Assembly (NCBI GenBank): GCA_948467545.1
Contig: CAOKER010000002.1
Location: 1-64,000, forward strand
DNA from: an uncultured Eubacteriales bacterium
GTDB taxonomy: Bacteria; Bacillota; Clostridia; Oscillospirales; CAG-272
Direction of reading: 5' to 3'
Length of the DNA: 64,000 nt
Each line of letters starts with the position of its first letter. Position 1 is the stretch's first letter. This document shows, piece by piece, positions 17,018 to 27,275 of the stretch. The notes beneath the pieces were generated by a model. It was not told where the DNA came from, ran no database searches, and was given only the letters and a program-made list of their open reading frames with translations. The translations under genes and the position numbers were made by a program.

Positions 17018-17695
17018 CTAACTTTTTTCAGCCGCAAAGACCATCGAAGAAATTGCCCGACGAAACAAATCAAGCAGCTGCCAGACACGCAGCGATAATG
17101 CAATATCGACAGAAGCTTCGCAGCGTTCTCCCAAAAAGTCTATATAAATTCCATTTCTACGAGCGTTTTTCCAATGCACATTTGTATTATTATCAAGCAA
17201 TTCAAACAAATATGCGGCACTTTGCGATACCGCACCGTATACGATAGCCGCTTCAGCGGCAGCCATTCCCGAAACCGTAATTTCAAAGCAATTTATATCC
17301 GTACGTAAATATGTGAGAAACCGCCCCAGTAAAAGTCTGACAATACGTGTAATCTGGCGCAGCATTTCCAGCTTATCCGAAAATGTCTGTTTTCTTTTCA
17401 TATTTCCCTTATTTTTTTCATTCTTCCGACGGACTTTTCTCAGTCTGAGTTTCTCCTTATCCGATTTTTCTTTTTTCTTTTTCAAGGCGCGGGGAGTAAA
17501 ATCACGAAGTTTAATTTTCTCTGTCTTTTTGATCTCCGGATATAAAATCTTCAATGGAATTCCGGCCGCCGTAAGCACAACCGTCAAGCCTCTTTCCTCA
17601 GAATAACGTATGCGAAGTCTTATTCTCAGCATTAAAACCAAAAAAACAGTTAAAATAATGCAAAGCAATACAATGATCCATATCATATTTCCCAC
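17018..17695 (-). CDS. DUF2953 membrane-anchored protein (YtfI-like)
   Basis: The 225 residues open with one membrane helix (about 5-24) and a basic segment. A very Lys/Arg-rich stretch (about 68-100) follows, then a C-terminal half containing the DUF2953 signature (FGCFEITVSG-like, here INCFEITVSGMAAAEAAIVYG). It is normally found beside ytfJ/gerW, as here. The function is not established. It is presumably made with the spore protein and attached to the cytoplasmic membrane. Confidence 0.75.
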   Translation of the reverse strand: MGNMIWIIVLLCIILTVFLVLMLRIRLRIRYSEERGLTVVLTAAGIPLKILYPEIKKTEKIKLRDFTPRALKKKKEKSDKEKLRLRKVRRKNEKNKGNMKRKQTFSDKLEMLRQITRIVRLLLGRFLTYLRTDINCFEITVSGMAAAEAAIVYGAVSQSAAYLFELLDNNTNVHWKNARRNGIYIDFLGERCEASVDIALSLRVWQLLDLFRRAISSMVFAAEKS

Positions 17696-17774
17696 ATCCG
17701 TAATTAATATTTGCTTTATTTAAGTCCAAGGGCATACATACCCTCAGATCTGAAACTCTCTTTCTGATACTTAA

Positions 17775-18374
17775 TCAAGAATCATTTTTAGAATCTGCGG
17801 CAGACTCCGCCTCGACGGATATTTTCGAAGAAATGCCTCCGTCTTCTTTGCTTACGGAATCAAAAAGCTCAATCGGAGGAAGCTCCTGCAAGGATGATAT
17901 ACCGAAAACACGCAGAAAATCAGATGTTGTTCCGTAAAGGGCAGGTCTTCCCGGAAGCTCTAAATGCCCCTTGTTTTCTATCATTCCCTTATCGAGCAGC
18001 GATGTAATCGAATACGAGCAATCAACGCCGCGTACCTGTTCAATGTATGCACGAGTTACCGGCTGACGGTACGCAACAATTGAAAGAACCTCCATAAGTG
18101 CCGGGGAAAGCTTTGTTCCCCGTCTTATTCCAAGCGCAGCCCGAACAGGTTCTTCATATTTAGCCTTACTGCAAAGCTGACATTCGTCACCGAGCACCGC
18201 AAGCTCAATTCCTCGGTCGTCATAGCTCTTTGAAAGCTCCGATATAAGCTCCCGTACTTTTTCTTCATCAATCGAAAGCACGTCGGCAATAACGCCGAAT
18301 TTGACAGGATAACCGGACGCAAACAAAATTGCTTCCGCTGCCCTGAGCTGCTCATCCCACCCCTCTATAGGCAT
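17775..18374 (-). CDS. scpB: Segregation and condensation protein B
   Basis: ScpB is a 199-residue protein made of two winged-helix domains (about 5-80 and 85-165), with the conserved ILSIVAYRQPVTRAYIEQVRG-like segment after residue 95 (here VLSIVAYRQPVTRAYIEQVR). It dimerises and binds ScpA to regulate the SMC ring that organises the chromosome. The acidic tail after 170 is variable. It follows scpA by 20 bp in the same transcript. Confidence 0.94.
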   Translation of the reverse strand: MPIEGWDEQLRAAEAILFASGYPVKFGVIADVLSIDEEKVRELISELSKSYDDRGIELAVLGDECQLCSKAKYEEPVRAALGIRRGTKLSPALMEVLSIVAYRQPVTRAYIEQVRGVDCSYSITSLLDKGMIENKGHLELPGRPALYGTTSDFLRVFGISSLQELPPIELFDSVSKEDGGISSKISVEAESAADSKNDS

Positions 18375-18394
18375 TACGATTCCTCCTTATCTTT

Positions 18395-19129
18395 TCAGGA
18401 TGCATAAAGATGCAGCGTAAGATCGTCATCTTCCTTATCCGTAATTGAAATACGCTGTGACCGCAGAAGTTCAAGCACCGCAACAAATATCGTTATAATC
18501 TCCGCGCGGTCATTTCCCTCAAGAAGCAGACTTCGAAAAGAACAGTCTCCGCGTCTGTAAAGCCGCCGCATAATGCCGTATATTTTTACAGGAACTGGAA
18601 TTCGCTGTCCGCCCCTGCTGAGAAGCTGTCCGAGCATTTTCTCAGGCCGAAGTTTCTCCGTCTCGGATTTTTTTCCGAATTTTCCTGACAGAACGGACCG
18701 AAAAGCACGTTCAAGCCGGGCAATACTGTCATCGGCAACATAGCTTGTATCCTTTTCCAGAATTTCAGGTTCCTTAGCCACACGTCCGCCCGATTCGGAA
18801 TAATAGTCGGACAGCATTTCCGCCGCCGCTTTTATCCTGCTGTATTCCATGAGCGCAGCAGCAAGAGAAGCTCTCGGATCTTCATCATTTTTTTCGGGAG
18901 CAGGCAAAAGCAGCTTGCTTTTAATAAGCATAAGCTCGGCCGCCATAACAATAAAATCGCCTGCAAGCTCCATATTGACAGCCTGAGCCATATTTATATA
19001 CTCCATGTATTGGTCGAAAATCAAAGCAATCGGTATGTCAGATATATCAACTTTATTTTTTGAAATCAGCGAAAGCAACAGCTCAAGCGGTCCCTCGAAT
19101 ACCGGAAGATGATAACTTATTTCATCCAT
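18395..19129 (-). CDS. scpA: Segregation and condensation protein A
   Basis: ScpA, 244 residues, is the kleisin that bridges the SMC heads. The N-terminal helical part begins with the family's YHLPVFEGPLELLLSLI and DISDIPIALIFDQY (residues 5-48). The C-terminal winged helix closes with TIFVAVLELLRSQRISI (about 210-226). The length is normal. scpB follows immediately, and a site-2 protease gene lies upstream, an arrangement common in Firmicutes. Confidence 0.95.
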   Translation of the reverse strand: MDEISYHLPVFEGPLELLLSLISKNKVDISDIPIALIFDQYMEYINMAQAVNMELAGDFIVMAAELMLIKSKLLLPAPEKNDEDPRASLAAALMEYSRIKAAAEMLSDYYSESGGRVAKEPEILEKDTSYVADDSIARLERAFRSVLSGKFGKKSETEKLRPEKMLGQLLSRGGQRIPVPVKIYGIMRRLYRRGDCSFRSLLLEGNDRAEIITIFVAVLELLRSQRISITDKEDDDLTLHLYAS

Positions 19130-19274
19130 GAATATACAAATACCTTTCGTAATAAATATTATTCTGCCCGATCACACCTAAATCTGTCTGCGCAGCCTTC
19201 CGCATAATAAGCTCCGCAGGAAAATTTTTCGCTAAATTTCATAATCGAAACGGCAGAGGATACCGCTTAAATTT

Positions 19275-19913
19275 TTATGATCCGAACGGCAGAGAAAGCA
19301 GTCGGAACATGCCGTTAATTATTATTCTCGAAATACTTGAAATCGGCACCGTAATTATATCCGTTACCATAAGAATTATAAGTGCAATAAGGATATACTG
19401 CTCATAACGCATAATTTTAAAGTAAATACGTTCCGGCAAAAAAAGCAGTAAAATTCTCGAACCGTCAAGCGGCGGAATAGGTATAAGATTAAAAACCGCA
19501 AGACTTACATTCAGGCTTATAAACACATTGAAAAACAAAACAAGAGCTTGAATAATTACAAGCGACGGATCGCCAAACTGAACAGTAAGCACCATTCCCG
19601 CGGCTCCGATAAATCCGAGAAGCAGGTTTGAGAGCGGCCCGGCAAGAGAAGAGACTGCCATACCGACCTTAGGCTTTTTAAAATTTCCCGCGTTGATCAT
19701 TACCGGGCTTGCCCAGCCAAAACCGACAAGAAGCATCATAATCATTCCGACCGGATTCAAATGCCTGAGAGGATTCAGGGAGATCCTTCCTGCGTTTTTC
19801 GCCGTAGGATCGCCGAGCTTATATGCAACCCAGGCATGTGCGCTTTCATGCACCGATATGGCAAACAATATCGCCGGAATTCGCATAAGATAAATAAGCA
19901 AAGTTTCGCGCAT
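19275..19913 (-). CDS. Site-2 protease family metalloprotease (M50, YwhC type)
   Basis: This 212-residue membrane protein has about five helices. The zinc-binding H-E-x-x-H is at 22-26 (VHESAHAW), and the third ligand region is NLIPIPPLDGSRI near 142-154. These short rhomboid-sized M50 proteases cut substrates inside the membrane; the substrates of the YwhC group are unknown. The gene stands first in the scp transcript. A leader-element copy lies directly upstream between it and engB, in the same orientation. Confidence 0.9.
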   Translation of the reverse strand: MRETLLIYLMRIPAILFAISVHESAHAWVAYKLGDPTAKNAGRISLNPLRHLNPVGMIMMLLVGFGWASPVMINAGNFKKPKVGMAVSSLAGPLSNLLLGFIGAAGMVLTVQFGDPSLVIIQALVLFFNVFISLNVSLAVFNLIPIPPLDGSRILLLFLPERIYFKIMRYEQYILIALIILMVTDIITVPISSISRIIINGMFRLLSLPFGS

Positions 19914-20006
19914 CTGTAACTATATTCCTTTCTAAAATAAATATAGCATGTATTTCAACACGAGCAGAAAAGCCAACTCATGAGAATAAAGCTTTGGCAG
20001 TTTTTT

Positions 20007-20126
20007 GTTATATCATAAATCACCCGTCGTCCCGCAACGTTTCGAGGTGTTGCACCACAAAACCTCGGTCCGTGGCAGCGAAGCGAAACTCGCTAATCAA
20101 AAAGCTTTAGCTTTAAGATTATCATG
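20007..20126 (-). repeat. Leader element (family R) copy 3, minus strand
   Basis: Read on the minus strand this copy has the AAAGCTAAAGCTTT block, GTTTCG pairing with CGAAAC, and a GAGGT/ACCTC stem inside. It ends ATTTATGATATAAC. Its start is 2 bp past the engB stop, where the -10-like TGATAAT replaces the usual TGnTATAAT. No -35 is seen, so this copy may be transcribed from engB. It precedes the site-2 protease gene in the same orientation. Confidence 0.6.
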
Positions 20127-20128
20127 TT

Positions 20129-20710
20129 TCAGGAACTCACCGAAGCGGTTATCAGTTCCCACAGTTCATCGCGTCCCGTTCCCTTCAGGGCAGAAAATTC
20201 AACAACCTGACCATATTCAGCAAGAGCAGAAATCCTTTTGCCAAGCTCGGTTTTGCCGATTTTATCACATTTTGTAGCCACAATTACATATGGCTTATTC
20301 GTGCTCATAAGAAAGTCAAGCATGGTATAATCGTCTGCCGTAGGACCTGATTTTATATCGATAAGCTGAACGGTCAGAGCCGGCTCCTGAGTTGCGTAAT
20401 ATCCGTCGCCGAGTTTTGACAGGCGTTTTCTTTCCTCAGGACTGCGTTTCGCAAATCCGTATCCCGGAAGATCGACAAAATATAACTTACCATCAACACG
20501 GTAATAATTTACCGTTATGGTTTTCCCCGGCGTCGAACTCACTCTGGCGAGAGCACGCCTGCCGAGCAAAGAATTTATAAGAGAGCTTTTTCCGACATTG
20601 GAGCGTCCTGAAAAGGCAACCTGAGGACGCCCGTCTTGAACAAACTGCTGCGGTATTCCGGCAACTGCCGCAAGCGACAGATTATTAAGATTTAAATCAG
20701 ACCTTGTCAT
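20129..20710 (-). CDS. engB: Ribosome biogenesis GTPase EngB/YsxC
   Basis: EngB, 193 residues, is an essential GTPase for 50S assembly in Bacillus. G1 is GRSNVGKSSLIN (36-47), the TPGKT switch I follows, G3 is DLPGYGFA and G4 is ATKCDKIG. The length is normal. It lies 128 bp after lon on the same strand; the lon-engB pairing is common in Firmicutes. The start at ATG 20710 is preceded by a GAAGGGATTTCGG-type ribosome-binding site. Confidence 0.96.
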   Translation of the reverse strand: MTRSDLNLNNLSLAAVAGIPQQFVQDGRPQVAFSGRSNVGKSSLINSLLGRRALARVSSTPGKTITVNYYRVDGKLYFVDLPGYGFAKRSPEERKRLSKLGDGYYATQEPALTVQLIDIKSGPTADDYTMLDFLMSTNKPYVIVATKCDKIGKTELGKRISALAEYGQVVEFSALKGTGRDELWELITASVSS

Positions 20711-20838
20711 TTTCCGAAATCCCTTCGATCAAATTTTTATACTTATTATACGGATTGTACAGAGAGGAAACAGCGGCGGAATGCATAAAACAGACGAACA
20801 TATATTGTAAAAATAAAATTGTAATTAAAACAAATATG

Positions 20839-23265
20839 TTAAATAAGCGCCTCCGCCAGCACGTCTCCTATACGTGAACAGGGTACAAAACGCAGTTTTT
20901 CCCTGACAATCGGATCTATATCATCAAGATCGCGTTCATTTTCTTTCGGTATCAGCACGGTTTTTACACCTGTCTTATAAGCCGCCGCGGTTTTTTCACG
21001 CAGACCGCCGATCGGAAGAACACGTCCATGCAGCGTAATCTCACCGGTCATGGCAATATCACGCCGAACCTTTCTTCCGGACAGCTCGCTTGCAAGCGCA
21101 GTTGCAATGGTTACTCCGGCGGAAGGTCCGTCCTTGGGTACAGCGCCTTCAGGAACATGGATATGAATATCTCTTGTTTTGTAAAAATCAGGAGCTATAG
21201 AAAGCTGCTCTGCATGCGCTCTGATATAGGTAACTGCGGCATGAGCAGACTCCTTCATGACATCGCCGAGCGAACCGGTCAGCTCGATTTTTCCCGTACC
21301 CGGCATAGAAACGGCTTCAATGTGAAGCAAATCTCCGCCAACCTCTGTATATGCAAGTCCGTTCACCTCTCCGACATCGTCGTTGTTATCAATACTGTCC
21401 GGAATTATTTTACGCGCCCCCAAAAACTCAGATACAGTTTTTCTGCTGACCTTTATACACTCTCCGCCTTTTTTTCTGTCATTTTCGGGCAAAGCTTTGT
21501 ATTCGACTATTTTCTTCGCCGCTTTTCGGCAAATCGAAGCTATCTCCCTTTCAAGCTTCCTGACTCCCGCCTCCGCGGTGTAATAGTCAATAATTTCATA
21601 TACCGCTTCATCCGCAAACTTAAGGTTTCTTGCAGTCAGTCCGTGAAATTTGCGCTGCTTTGGAATCAGATGATTTTTAGCAATTGACGCCTTTTCGTTC
21701 CGTGTATACGTATGAAGCTCAATCACCTCCATACGGTCAAGAAGGGGCTTCGGTATTGTATCGGTCGTATTTGCCGTCGCAATAAACATACAGCCGCTGA
21801 GATCTACCGGAAGCTCGACAAAATGATCTCTGAATGCCTTATTCTGCTCGCGATCAAGGACTTCAAGCATCGCCGAAGCAGGATCTCCGTGAGCGTCATG
21901 TGTGAGCTTATCAATCTCATCCAGAAGAATCAGCGGATTACACACTCCGGCCTGAGTAACCGCAGTTATTATACGGCCGGGCATCGAGCCAATATAAGTT
22001 TTGCGGTGTCCACGTATTTCGGCCTCATCACGGATTCCGCCCAAAGAAACACGTACATATTTTCGTTTCATTGAGTCGGCAATTGATTTTGCAACCGATG
22101 TTTTTCCTGTACCCGGAGGTCCCACAAGACAGATAATCTGATGCCTCAGCTCAGGATTTAACTGCTTGACCGCCAAATACTCGATAATTCTTTCTTTGAC
22201 TTTTTCAAGACCGTCGTGATCGCGGTCAAGAATTTTTCTTGCCGCTTCTATATCAATGCGATCCTTGGTTTTCTTATTCCATGGAATTTCAAGACATATA
22301 TCAAGATAATTCCGGAGTACGCCTGCCTCAGCAGAGTTATACGGAGTCTTCGCAAGCTTCTTTGTTTCCTTTATAAGCTTATCCTCAACCTCCTGCGGCA
22401 GCTTTGCAGAAGCAATTTTCTCCATATATTCGGATATTTCCGAATCGTCCTCGTCATAGAACCCCCCGGAAATATCAGAATCACGGGCAGCTTCCCCAAG
22501 CTCGGACTGAATCATTTTCAGCTGTTCGCGCAGATAATACTCTCTCTGATTTTTTTCTATATAAGCGTGAACCTTTTCCCTGATATCAATTCCCGTTTTG
22601 ACAATTTCTCCCTCGCGGGCAAGAATAAAAGCCAGCCTGCGAACACGTTCGATCGGATCAAACTGTTCAAGCACCTCCTGCTTGTCTCTTATATCGACAA
22701 GAGCGTTACATGCTATAAAATCGGAAAGAAGACCGGGAGAGGTAATTGACCTAACGGAGAGCAGAAGATCGCCCGAAATCTTGGGAAACTTTTCGGAAAA
22801 TTCATCAAAAAAGTTACGCAAAGCATAAACCTGAGCTTCAATCTCGGGATCGCCGGCACTTTCAAGTTTTACGGATTTATTGAAAACGGTCGCCATCGGT
22901 ATTTTCCTGTCGTCCGTCTCCAGTGAAACCATCTCCGCACGGCTTATGCCCTCTACCACAACTCTTGCATTGTCATCACGAAATTTTACAAGCTGCTTTA
23001 TGAATGCTGTGCAGCCAATCTTATATACATCTTTTTCCTGAATTAAAATATCCGAGCTTGCTGCGGAAACAGCCGCTCCCGCATCGTCAAATTTTCTAAG
23101 TATAAAGAAAGCCTCTCCGTCACCGCCGCTCGCCATTTCGCAGGCGTCGACAGCTTGCTTTGACGTCAGCTCCACACTGATCGGAATCGCAGGAAAGATC
23201 ACAACACCGTCAAGCGGAACCAATGGAAGTATCTGTTTATTTATTTTTTCAGTGTATTTCGGCAT
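20839..23265 (-). CDS. lon: ATP-dependent protease Lon (LonA)
   Basis: Lon, 808 residues, is a LonA-type protease. The N-terminal substrate-binding domain (about 10-210) begins [13 protein letters not shown], and a helical region follows. The AAA+ module has Walker [10 protein letters not shown] near 382 and Walker B ILLDEIDK. The protease domain has the Ser715-Lys758 catalytic dyad (KDGPSAG; the Lys lies in REKTAAAY, 43 residues later as in E. coli). It degrades damaged and regulatory proteins in the cytoplasm. It has its own sigma-A promoter on the minus strand and a small GC-rich hairpin in the leader. I found no CIRCE element. Confidence 0.97.
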   Translation of the reverse strand: MPKYTEKINKQILPLVPLDGVVIFPAIPISVELTSKQAVDACEMASGGDGEAFFILRKFDDAGAAVSAASSDILIQEKDVYKIGCTAFIKQLVKFRDDNARVVVEGISRAEMVSLETDDRKIPMATVFNKSVKLESAGDPEIEAQVYALRNFFDEFSEKFPKISGDLLLSVRSITSPGLLSDFIACNALVDIRDKQEVLEQFDPIERVRRLAFILAREGEIVKTGIDIREKVHAYIEKNQREYYLREQLKMIQSELGEAARDSDISGGFYDEDDSEISEYMEKIASAKLPQEVEDKLIKETKKLAKTPYNSAEAGVLRNYLDICLEIPWNKKTKDRIDIEAARKILDRDHDGLEKVKERIIEYLAVKQLNPELRHQIICLVGPPGTGKTSVAKSIADSMKRKYVRVSLGGIRDEAEIRGHRKTYIGSMPGRIITAVTQAGVCNPLILLDEIDKLTHDAHGDPASAMLEVLDREQNKAFRDHFVELPVDLSGCMFIATANTTDTIPKPLLDRMEVIELHTYTRNEKASIAKNHLIPKQRKFHGLTARNLKFADEAVYEIIDYYTAEAGVRKLEREIASICRKAAKKIVEYKALPENDRKKGGECIKVSRKTVSEFLGARKIIPDSIDNNDDVGEVNGLAYTEVGGDLLHIEAVSMPGTGKIELTGSLGDVMKESAHAAVTYIRAHAEQLSIAPDFYKTRDIHIHVPEGAVPKDGPSAGVTIATALASELSGRKVRRDIAMTGEITLHGRVLPIGGLREKTAAAYKTGVKTVLIPKENERDLDDIDPIVREKLRFVPCSRIGDVLAEALI

Positions 23266-23299
23266 GATTTATTCCTTTTGTTTCTTATCAAGAAGTATC

Positions 23300-23320
23300 G
23301 GCGCCTAAAAGGCGCTTTAA
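23300..23320 (-). other. GC-rich hairpin in lon leader
   Basis: GCGCC and GGCGC separated by five bases form a compact stem about 45 nt before the lon start. On the minus strand no T-tract follows, so it is not a standard terminator. On the plus strand a T-rich stretch follows. The role is unclear. Confidence 0.35.
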
Positions 23321-23428
23321 TTTTATTGTCTCTACCTTAAAATCCATATAGCTTTCAAAGCTGTTACATCAGACCTCGTTCCCAACCTGCAAAAAAAGAT
23401 AATAACAGCAATTATATGGTATCGTAAT

Positions 23429-23457
23429 ATTATATCATGTGATTTGCAATACGTCAA
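23429..23457 (-). promoter_or_regulatory. lon promoter (sigma-A)
   Basis: On the minus strand TTGACG (23452-23457), a 17-nt spacer and TATAAT (23429-23434) make a near-consensus promoter about 165 bp upstream of the lon start. Confidence 0.8.
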
Positions 23458-23538
23458 ATATTATTTGATAAAAAATTGTTAACACCGATAGCTCTGAAAG
23501 CGAAAAATATTACAAAATAAAAAGTTTACATTAATATC

Positions 23539-23567
23539 TTTACAAAGCTGAGCAAAAGTGATAGAAT
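23539..23567 (+). promoter_or_regulatory. PFOR promoter (sigma-A)
   Basis: TTTACA (23539-23544), a 17-nt spacer and TAGAAT (23562-23567) lie 40 bp before the PFOR start. An AGGAGG ribosome-binding site at 23589-23594 fits strong expression. The rest of the 342-bp lon-PFOR gap is AT-rich and shows only the lon promoter and hairpin. Confidence 0.7.
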
Positions 23568-23607
23568 ATTTAATAATTGAAAACATTTAGGAGGATATAT
23601 AATATCT

Positions 23608-26600
23608 ATGGCTGACAATAAAATTTCACGTAAGAAGCTGTCCATGGACGGCAACACTGCGGCGGCGCATGCATCATATGCGTTTACCGAGGTAGCTGCC
23701 ATCTATCCTATTACGCCTTCAAGTCCCATGGCGGAGCAGGTTGATACATGGAGTGCGACCGATAAAAATGTCGCCGGTGAGCCGGCAAAAAACATCTTCG
23801 GAGATAAAGTAAAAGTTGTGGAAATGCAGTCCGAGGCAGGTGCTGCGGGCGCCGTACACGGAAGCCTTGCCGCAGGTGCGCTTACAACCACTTTTACCGC
23901 CTCTCAGGGACTTCTTTTAATGATTCCAAATCTTTATAAAATTGCCGGTGAGCTTTTGCCGGGAGTAATCCATGTGTCTGCCCGTACGGTCGCGTCTCAC
24001 GCGCTTAACATTTTCGGAGACCACTCCGATGTTTACGCGTGCCGCCAGACAGGTTGTGCCATGCTCGCGGAATCAAATCCGCAGGAAATCATGGACCTTG
24101 CCGCAGTGGCGCATCTCGCCGCAATTAAAGGCCGTGTTCCCTTTATAAATTTCTTCGACGGATTCCGTACATCTCACGAGATTCAAAAAATCGAAGTCTG
24201 GGACTATGCAGATCTCAAAGATATGGTTGATATGGATGCCGTACGTGCTTTCAGAAAGCGTGCTCTCAATCCCGAGCATCCGGTTCTCCGGGGCTCAGCC
24301 GAAAACGGAGATATATTCTTCCAGCACCGCGAGGCTTGCAACCAGTATTACGAGGCTCTCCCCGCAATCGTTGAAGACTATATGAACAAGGTAAACGAGA
24401 AGATAGGAACAGATTATAAACTCTTTAATTACTACGGGGCGCCCGACGCCGACCGTGTAATCGTTGCAATGGGATCCATCTGCGACGTGGCCGAAGAGGT
24501 TATAGACTATATGAATGCAAACGGAGAAAAGGTCGGACTGATAAAAGTACGTCTTTACCGTCCTTTCTGCGGTGAAAAGCTTGTCGCCGCTATTCCTTCA
24601 ACCTGCAAAAAAATTGCGGTACTCGACCGTACAAAAGAGCCGGGTGCAATCGGCGATCCGCTCTATCTCGACGTAGTTGCTTCGCTTGCAGAACAAGGAA
24701 TTTCGGATATCAAGGTCGTCGGCGGACGTTACGGTCTCGGCTCAAAGGATACTCCTCCCCAAAGCGTATTCGCAGTATATGAAAACCTGAACAGCGAAAA
24801 GCCCAAACACAACTTCACAATCGGAATTGTGGACGATGTGACAGGACATTCCCTTCCCGAACACACCGCCCCGGATACATCGGCGCCCGGAACAATAAGC
24901 TGTAAGTTCTGGGGACTCGGAGGAGACGGAACCGTCGGTGCAAATAAAAACTCCATAAAAATAATCGGAGACCACACCGACAAGTATATTCAGGCATATT
25001 TCCAGTACGATTCAAAGAAAACGGGCGGTATTACAATTTCACACCTTCGTTTCGGAGATCATCCCATTAAGAGCTCGTACTATGTTACAAAGGCAGATTT
25101 TGTCGCATGCCACAATCCTTCGTATATTCTTTCGGGATATAAAATTGTCAACGATGTAAAACCCGGAGGTATATTCCTTCTAAACTGTCAGTGGGACGCG
25201 GAATCTTTGGACAAGCATCTTCCCGCAGAAGTAAAAAACTACATTGCAAACAACAATATTCAGTTCTATACCGTTGACGCAATTAATCTCTGCAAAAAAA
25301 TCGGTATGGGTAAGCGTACAAATACTACCCTTCAGTCCGCTTTCTTCGCACTTGCAAACATTATTCCTATCGACAAGGCCGTCGAATACATGAAGTATAT
25401 GGCTAAAAAGTCATATCTCAAAAAAGGCGAAGCGGTTGTCGAGATGAACTACAAAGCCATTGAAGCCGGCGTAGACGCACTTGTTAAAATAGATGTTCCG
25501 GAAAGCTGGAAAAATTCCGAGAGCAACGAAAAGCCTCTCGAAATCACCGGAAAGCGTCCTGAGCTTGTTTCGTTCGTTAAAAACATTGTAAAACCCGTGT
25601 CGGTAATGCAGGGAGACAGCCTGCCCGTGTCGGTGTTCACCGGCGATCTTGCCGACGGAACAATGCCTCAGGGAGCGGCTGCATACGAGAAGCGCGGAGT
25701 TGCGGTAGATGTACCGGTTTGGCATCCCGAAAACTGCATTCAGTGCAACAGATGTTCTTTTGTATGTCCTCACGCTACCATCCGTCCGTTTGCCATGAAC
25801 GCCGAGGAAGCCGCGGCAGCACCGAAATCAACCAAGTTTACGGCAAAAATGATCGGAAAGGGATGCGAAAACTATAAATTTACCGTTGCCATTTCGCCTC
25901 TCGACTGTATGGGATGCGGACTTTGCGTACACGTATGTCCGACAAAGCCCGAAAAAAGAGCGCTTGAAATGGTATCGCAGGAAAGTCAGATCGATCAGCA
26001 GGCAGCGTTTAATTACGCCGTTGACAACGTATCCGAGAAAAAGGATCTGCCGTTTGCTCCCACCTCTCTCAAGGGAAGCCAGTTTAAGCAGCCCCTGCTT
26101 GAGTTCTCCGGCTCCTGCGCGGGATGTGCCGAAACCTCATATGCTCGCCTTATCACCCAGCTCTTCGGAGAAAACATGTATATCTCCAACGCGACAGGAT
26201 GTTCATCTATTTGGGGCGGATCGGCTCCCGCTACTCCGTATACCGTCAACAAAGAAAGCGGACGCGGACCGGCATGGGCAAATTCTCTGTTTGAAGACAA
26301 TGCCGAACACGGTTTTGGTATCTACATCGGACAGAAGGCAATCCGCGACCGTTTGATCGGTTATGTTGAACAGCTTAAGGAAGAGGTTTCAGAAGATAAA
26401 AAGCCTGTTTTTGAAGCATTCCTCAATACAAAAGATGACAGTAAGGCGAACAAAGAGGCAGCCGCAGCGCTTATCGAGACTCTTGAGAACTGCAGCTGCA
26501 GCAATCCTTTAAAGGATGCCATCCTTGCGGAAAAGGATTATCTTGCGAAAAAATCCGTTTGGATTTTCGGCGGAGACGGCTGGGCTTATGACATAGGATT

Positions 26601-27216
26601 CGGAGGCCTTGACCATGTAATTGCCTCCGGTGAAGACGTCAATATCATGGTATTCGATACCGAAGTATATTCCAATACCGGCGGACAGGCTTCCAAAGCC
26701 TCTCAGATCGGTCAGGTTGCTCAGTTTGCCGCGGCAGGAAAGTCAATCGCAAAGAAAAATCTTGCCGAAATCGCTATGAGCTACGGATATGTTTATGTTG
26801 CACAGATAGCTATGGGGGCCGATATGGATCAAACCCTTAAAGCACTGGCCGAGGCTGAAGCATATCACGGTCCTTCGATTATAATCGGTTATTCTCCCTG
26901 CGAAATGCACGGTGTCAAGGGCGGTATGACTAACTGTCAGCTCGAAATCAAACGTGCGGTAGACGCGGGGTACTGGCAGATGTTCCGTTACAATCCTGCT
27001 GCCGCAGCCGAAGGAAAAAATCCGCTCACGATTGATTCTAAGGAACCCACAGCGGATTACATCGACTTTATAAAGAGCGAGACACGTTACAGCCGTCTTG
27101 CACAGTCATTCCCCGAAAAAGCCGAAAAGCTGTTCAACGAGGCTGCCGAGGCCGCAAAGGCTAAATATGCACGCTTAGTTAAGCAAAAAGAAATGTACGA
27201 GCCTGAACAAAAATAA
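23608..27216 (+). CDS. nifJ: Pyruvate:ferredoxin (flavodoxin) oxidoreductase
   Basis: This is a homodimeric, single-chain PFOR of 1202 residues, the usual length. It carries the N-terminal pyruvate-binding domains (KLSMDGNTAAAHASYAF, YPITPSSPM), a central gamma-like domain, and a two-cluster ferredoxin domain with CIQCNRCSFVCP near 709 and CMGCGLCVHVCP near 765. The C-terminal thiamine-diphosphate domain has CAGC near 836 (ligand of the proximal cluster), GDGWAYDIG near 989 and NTGGQASK. It oxidises pyruvate and CoA to acetyl-CoA and CO2 while reducing ferredoxin, the central step of anaerobic fermentation. It is monocistronic, with its own promoter and a strong terminator. Its presence argues for an obligate anaerobe. 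Confidence 0.98.
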   Translation: MADNKISRKKLSMDGNTAAAHASYAFTEVAAIYPITPSSPMAEQVDTWSATDKNVAGEPAKNIFGDKVKVVEMQSEAGAAGAVHGSLAAGALTTTFTASQGLLLMIPNLYKIAGELLPGVIHVSARTVASHALNIFGDHSDVYACRQTGCAMLAESNPQEIMDLAAVAHLAAIKGRVPFINFFDGFRTSHEIQKIEVWDYADLKDMVDMDAVRAFRKRALNPEHPVLRGSAENGDIFFQHREACNQYYEALPAIVEDYMNKVNEKIGTDYKLFNYYGAPDADRVIVAMGSICDVAEEVIDYMNANGEKVGLIKVRLYRPFCGEKLVAAIPSTCKKIAVLDRTKEPGAIGDPLYLDVVASLAEQGISDIKVVGGRYGLGSKDTPPQSVFAVYENLNSEKPKHNFTIGIVDDVTGHSLPEHTAPDTSAPGTISCKFWGLGGDGTVGANKNSIKIIGDHTDKYIQAYFQYDSKKTGGITISHLRFGDHPIKSSYYVTKADFVACHNPSYILSGYKIVNDVKPGGIFLLNCQWDAESLDKHLPAEVKNYIANNNIQFYTVDAINLCKKIGMGKRTNTTLQSAFFALANIIPIDKAVEYMKYMAKKSYLKKGEAVVEMNYKAIEAGVDALVKIDVPESWKNSESNEKPLEITGKRPELVSFVKNIVKPVSVMQGDSLPVSVFTGDLADGTMPQGAAAYEKRGVAVDVPVWHPENCIQCNRCSFVCPHATIRPFAMNAEEAAAAPKSTKFTAKMIGKGCENYKFTVAISPLDCMGCGLCVHVCPTKPEKRALEMVSQESQIDQQAAFNYAVDNVSEKKDLPFAPTSLKGSQFKQPLLEFSGSCAGCAETSYARLITQLFGENMYISNATGCSSIWGGSAPATPYTVNKESGRGPAWANSLFEDNAEHGFGIYIGQKAIRDRLIGYVEQLKEEVSEDKKPVFEAFLNTKDDSKANKEAAAALIETLENCSCSNPLKDAILAEKDYLAKKSVWIFGGDGWAYDIGFGGLDHVIASGEDVNIMVFDTEVYSNTGGQASKASQIGQVAQFAAAGKSIAKKNLAEIAMSYGYVYVAQIAMGADMDQTLKALAEAEAYHGPSIIIGYSPCEMHGVKGGMTNCQLEIKRAVDAGYWQMFRYNPAAAAEGKNPLTIDSKEPTADYIDFIKSETRYSRLAQSFPEKAEKLFNEAAEAAKAKYARLVKQKEMYEPEQK

Positions 27217-27236
27217 AAAAATATCTATAATACGCC

Positions 27237-27275
27237 AAGCTGCTGCAAATAATCTGATTTGCAGCAGCTTTTTTT
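27237..27275 (+). terminator. Terminator of PFOR
   Basis: AAGCTGCTGCAAAT (27237-27250) pairs with ATTTGCAGCAGCTT (27257-27270) across a 6-nt loop, followed by a T run. It is a textbook rho-independent terminator. Confidence 0.93.

Noticed and set aside
22216..22749. 177-residue plus-strand frame opposite lon
   Set aside because: It is antisense to the conserved N-terminal half of Lon and has a Phe/Leu/Arg-rich composition typical of shadows.
23266..23460. CIRCE or CtsR operators upstream of lon (and in the clpP region)
   Set aside because: I looked for TTAGCACTC-N9-GAGTGCTAA and GGTCAAA-type heptad repeats and saw neither.
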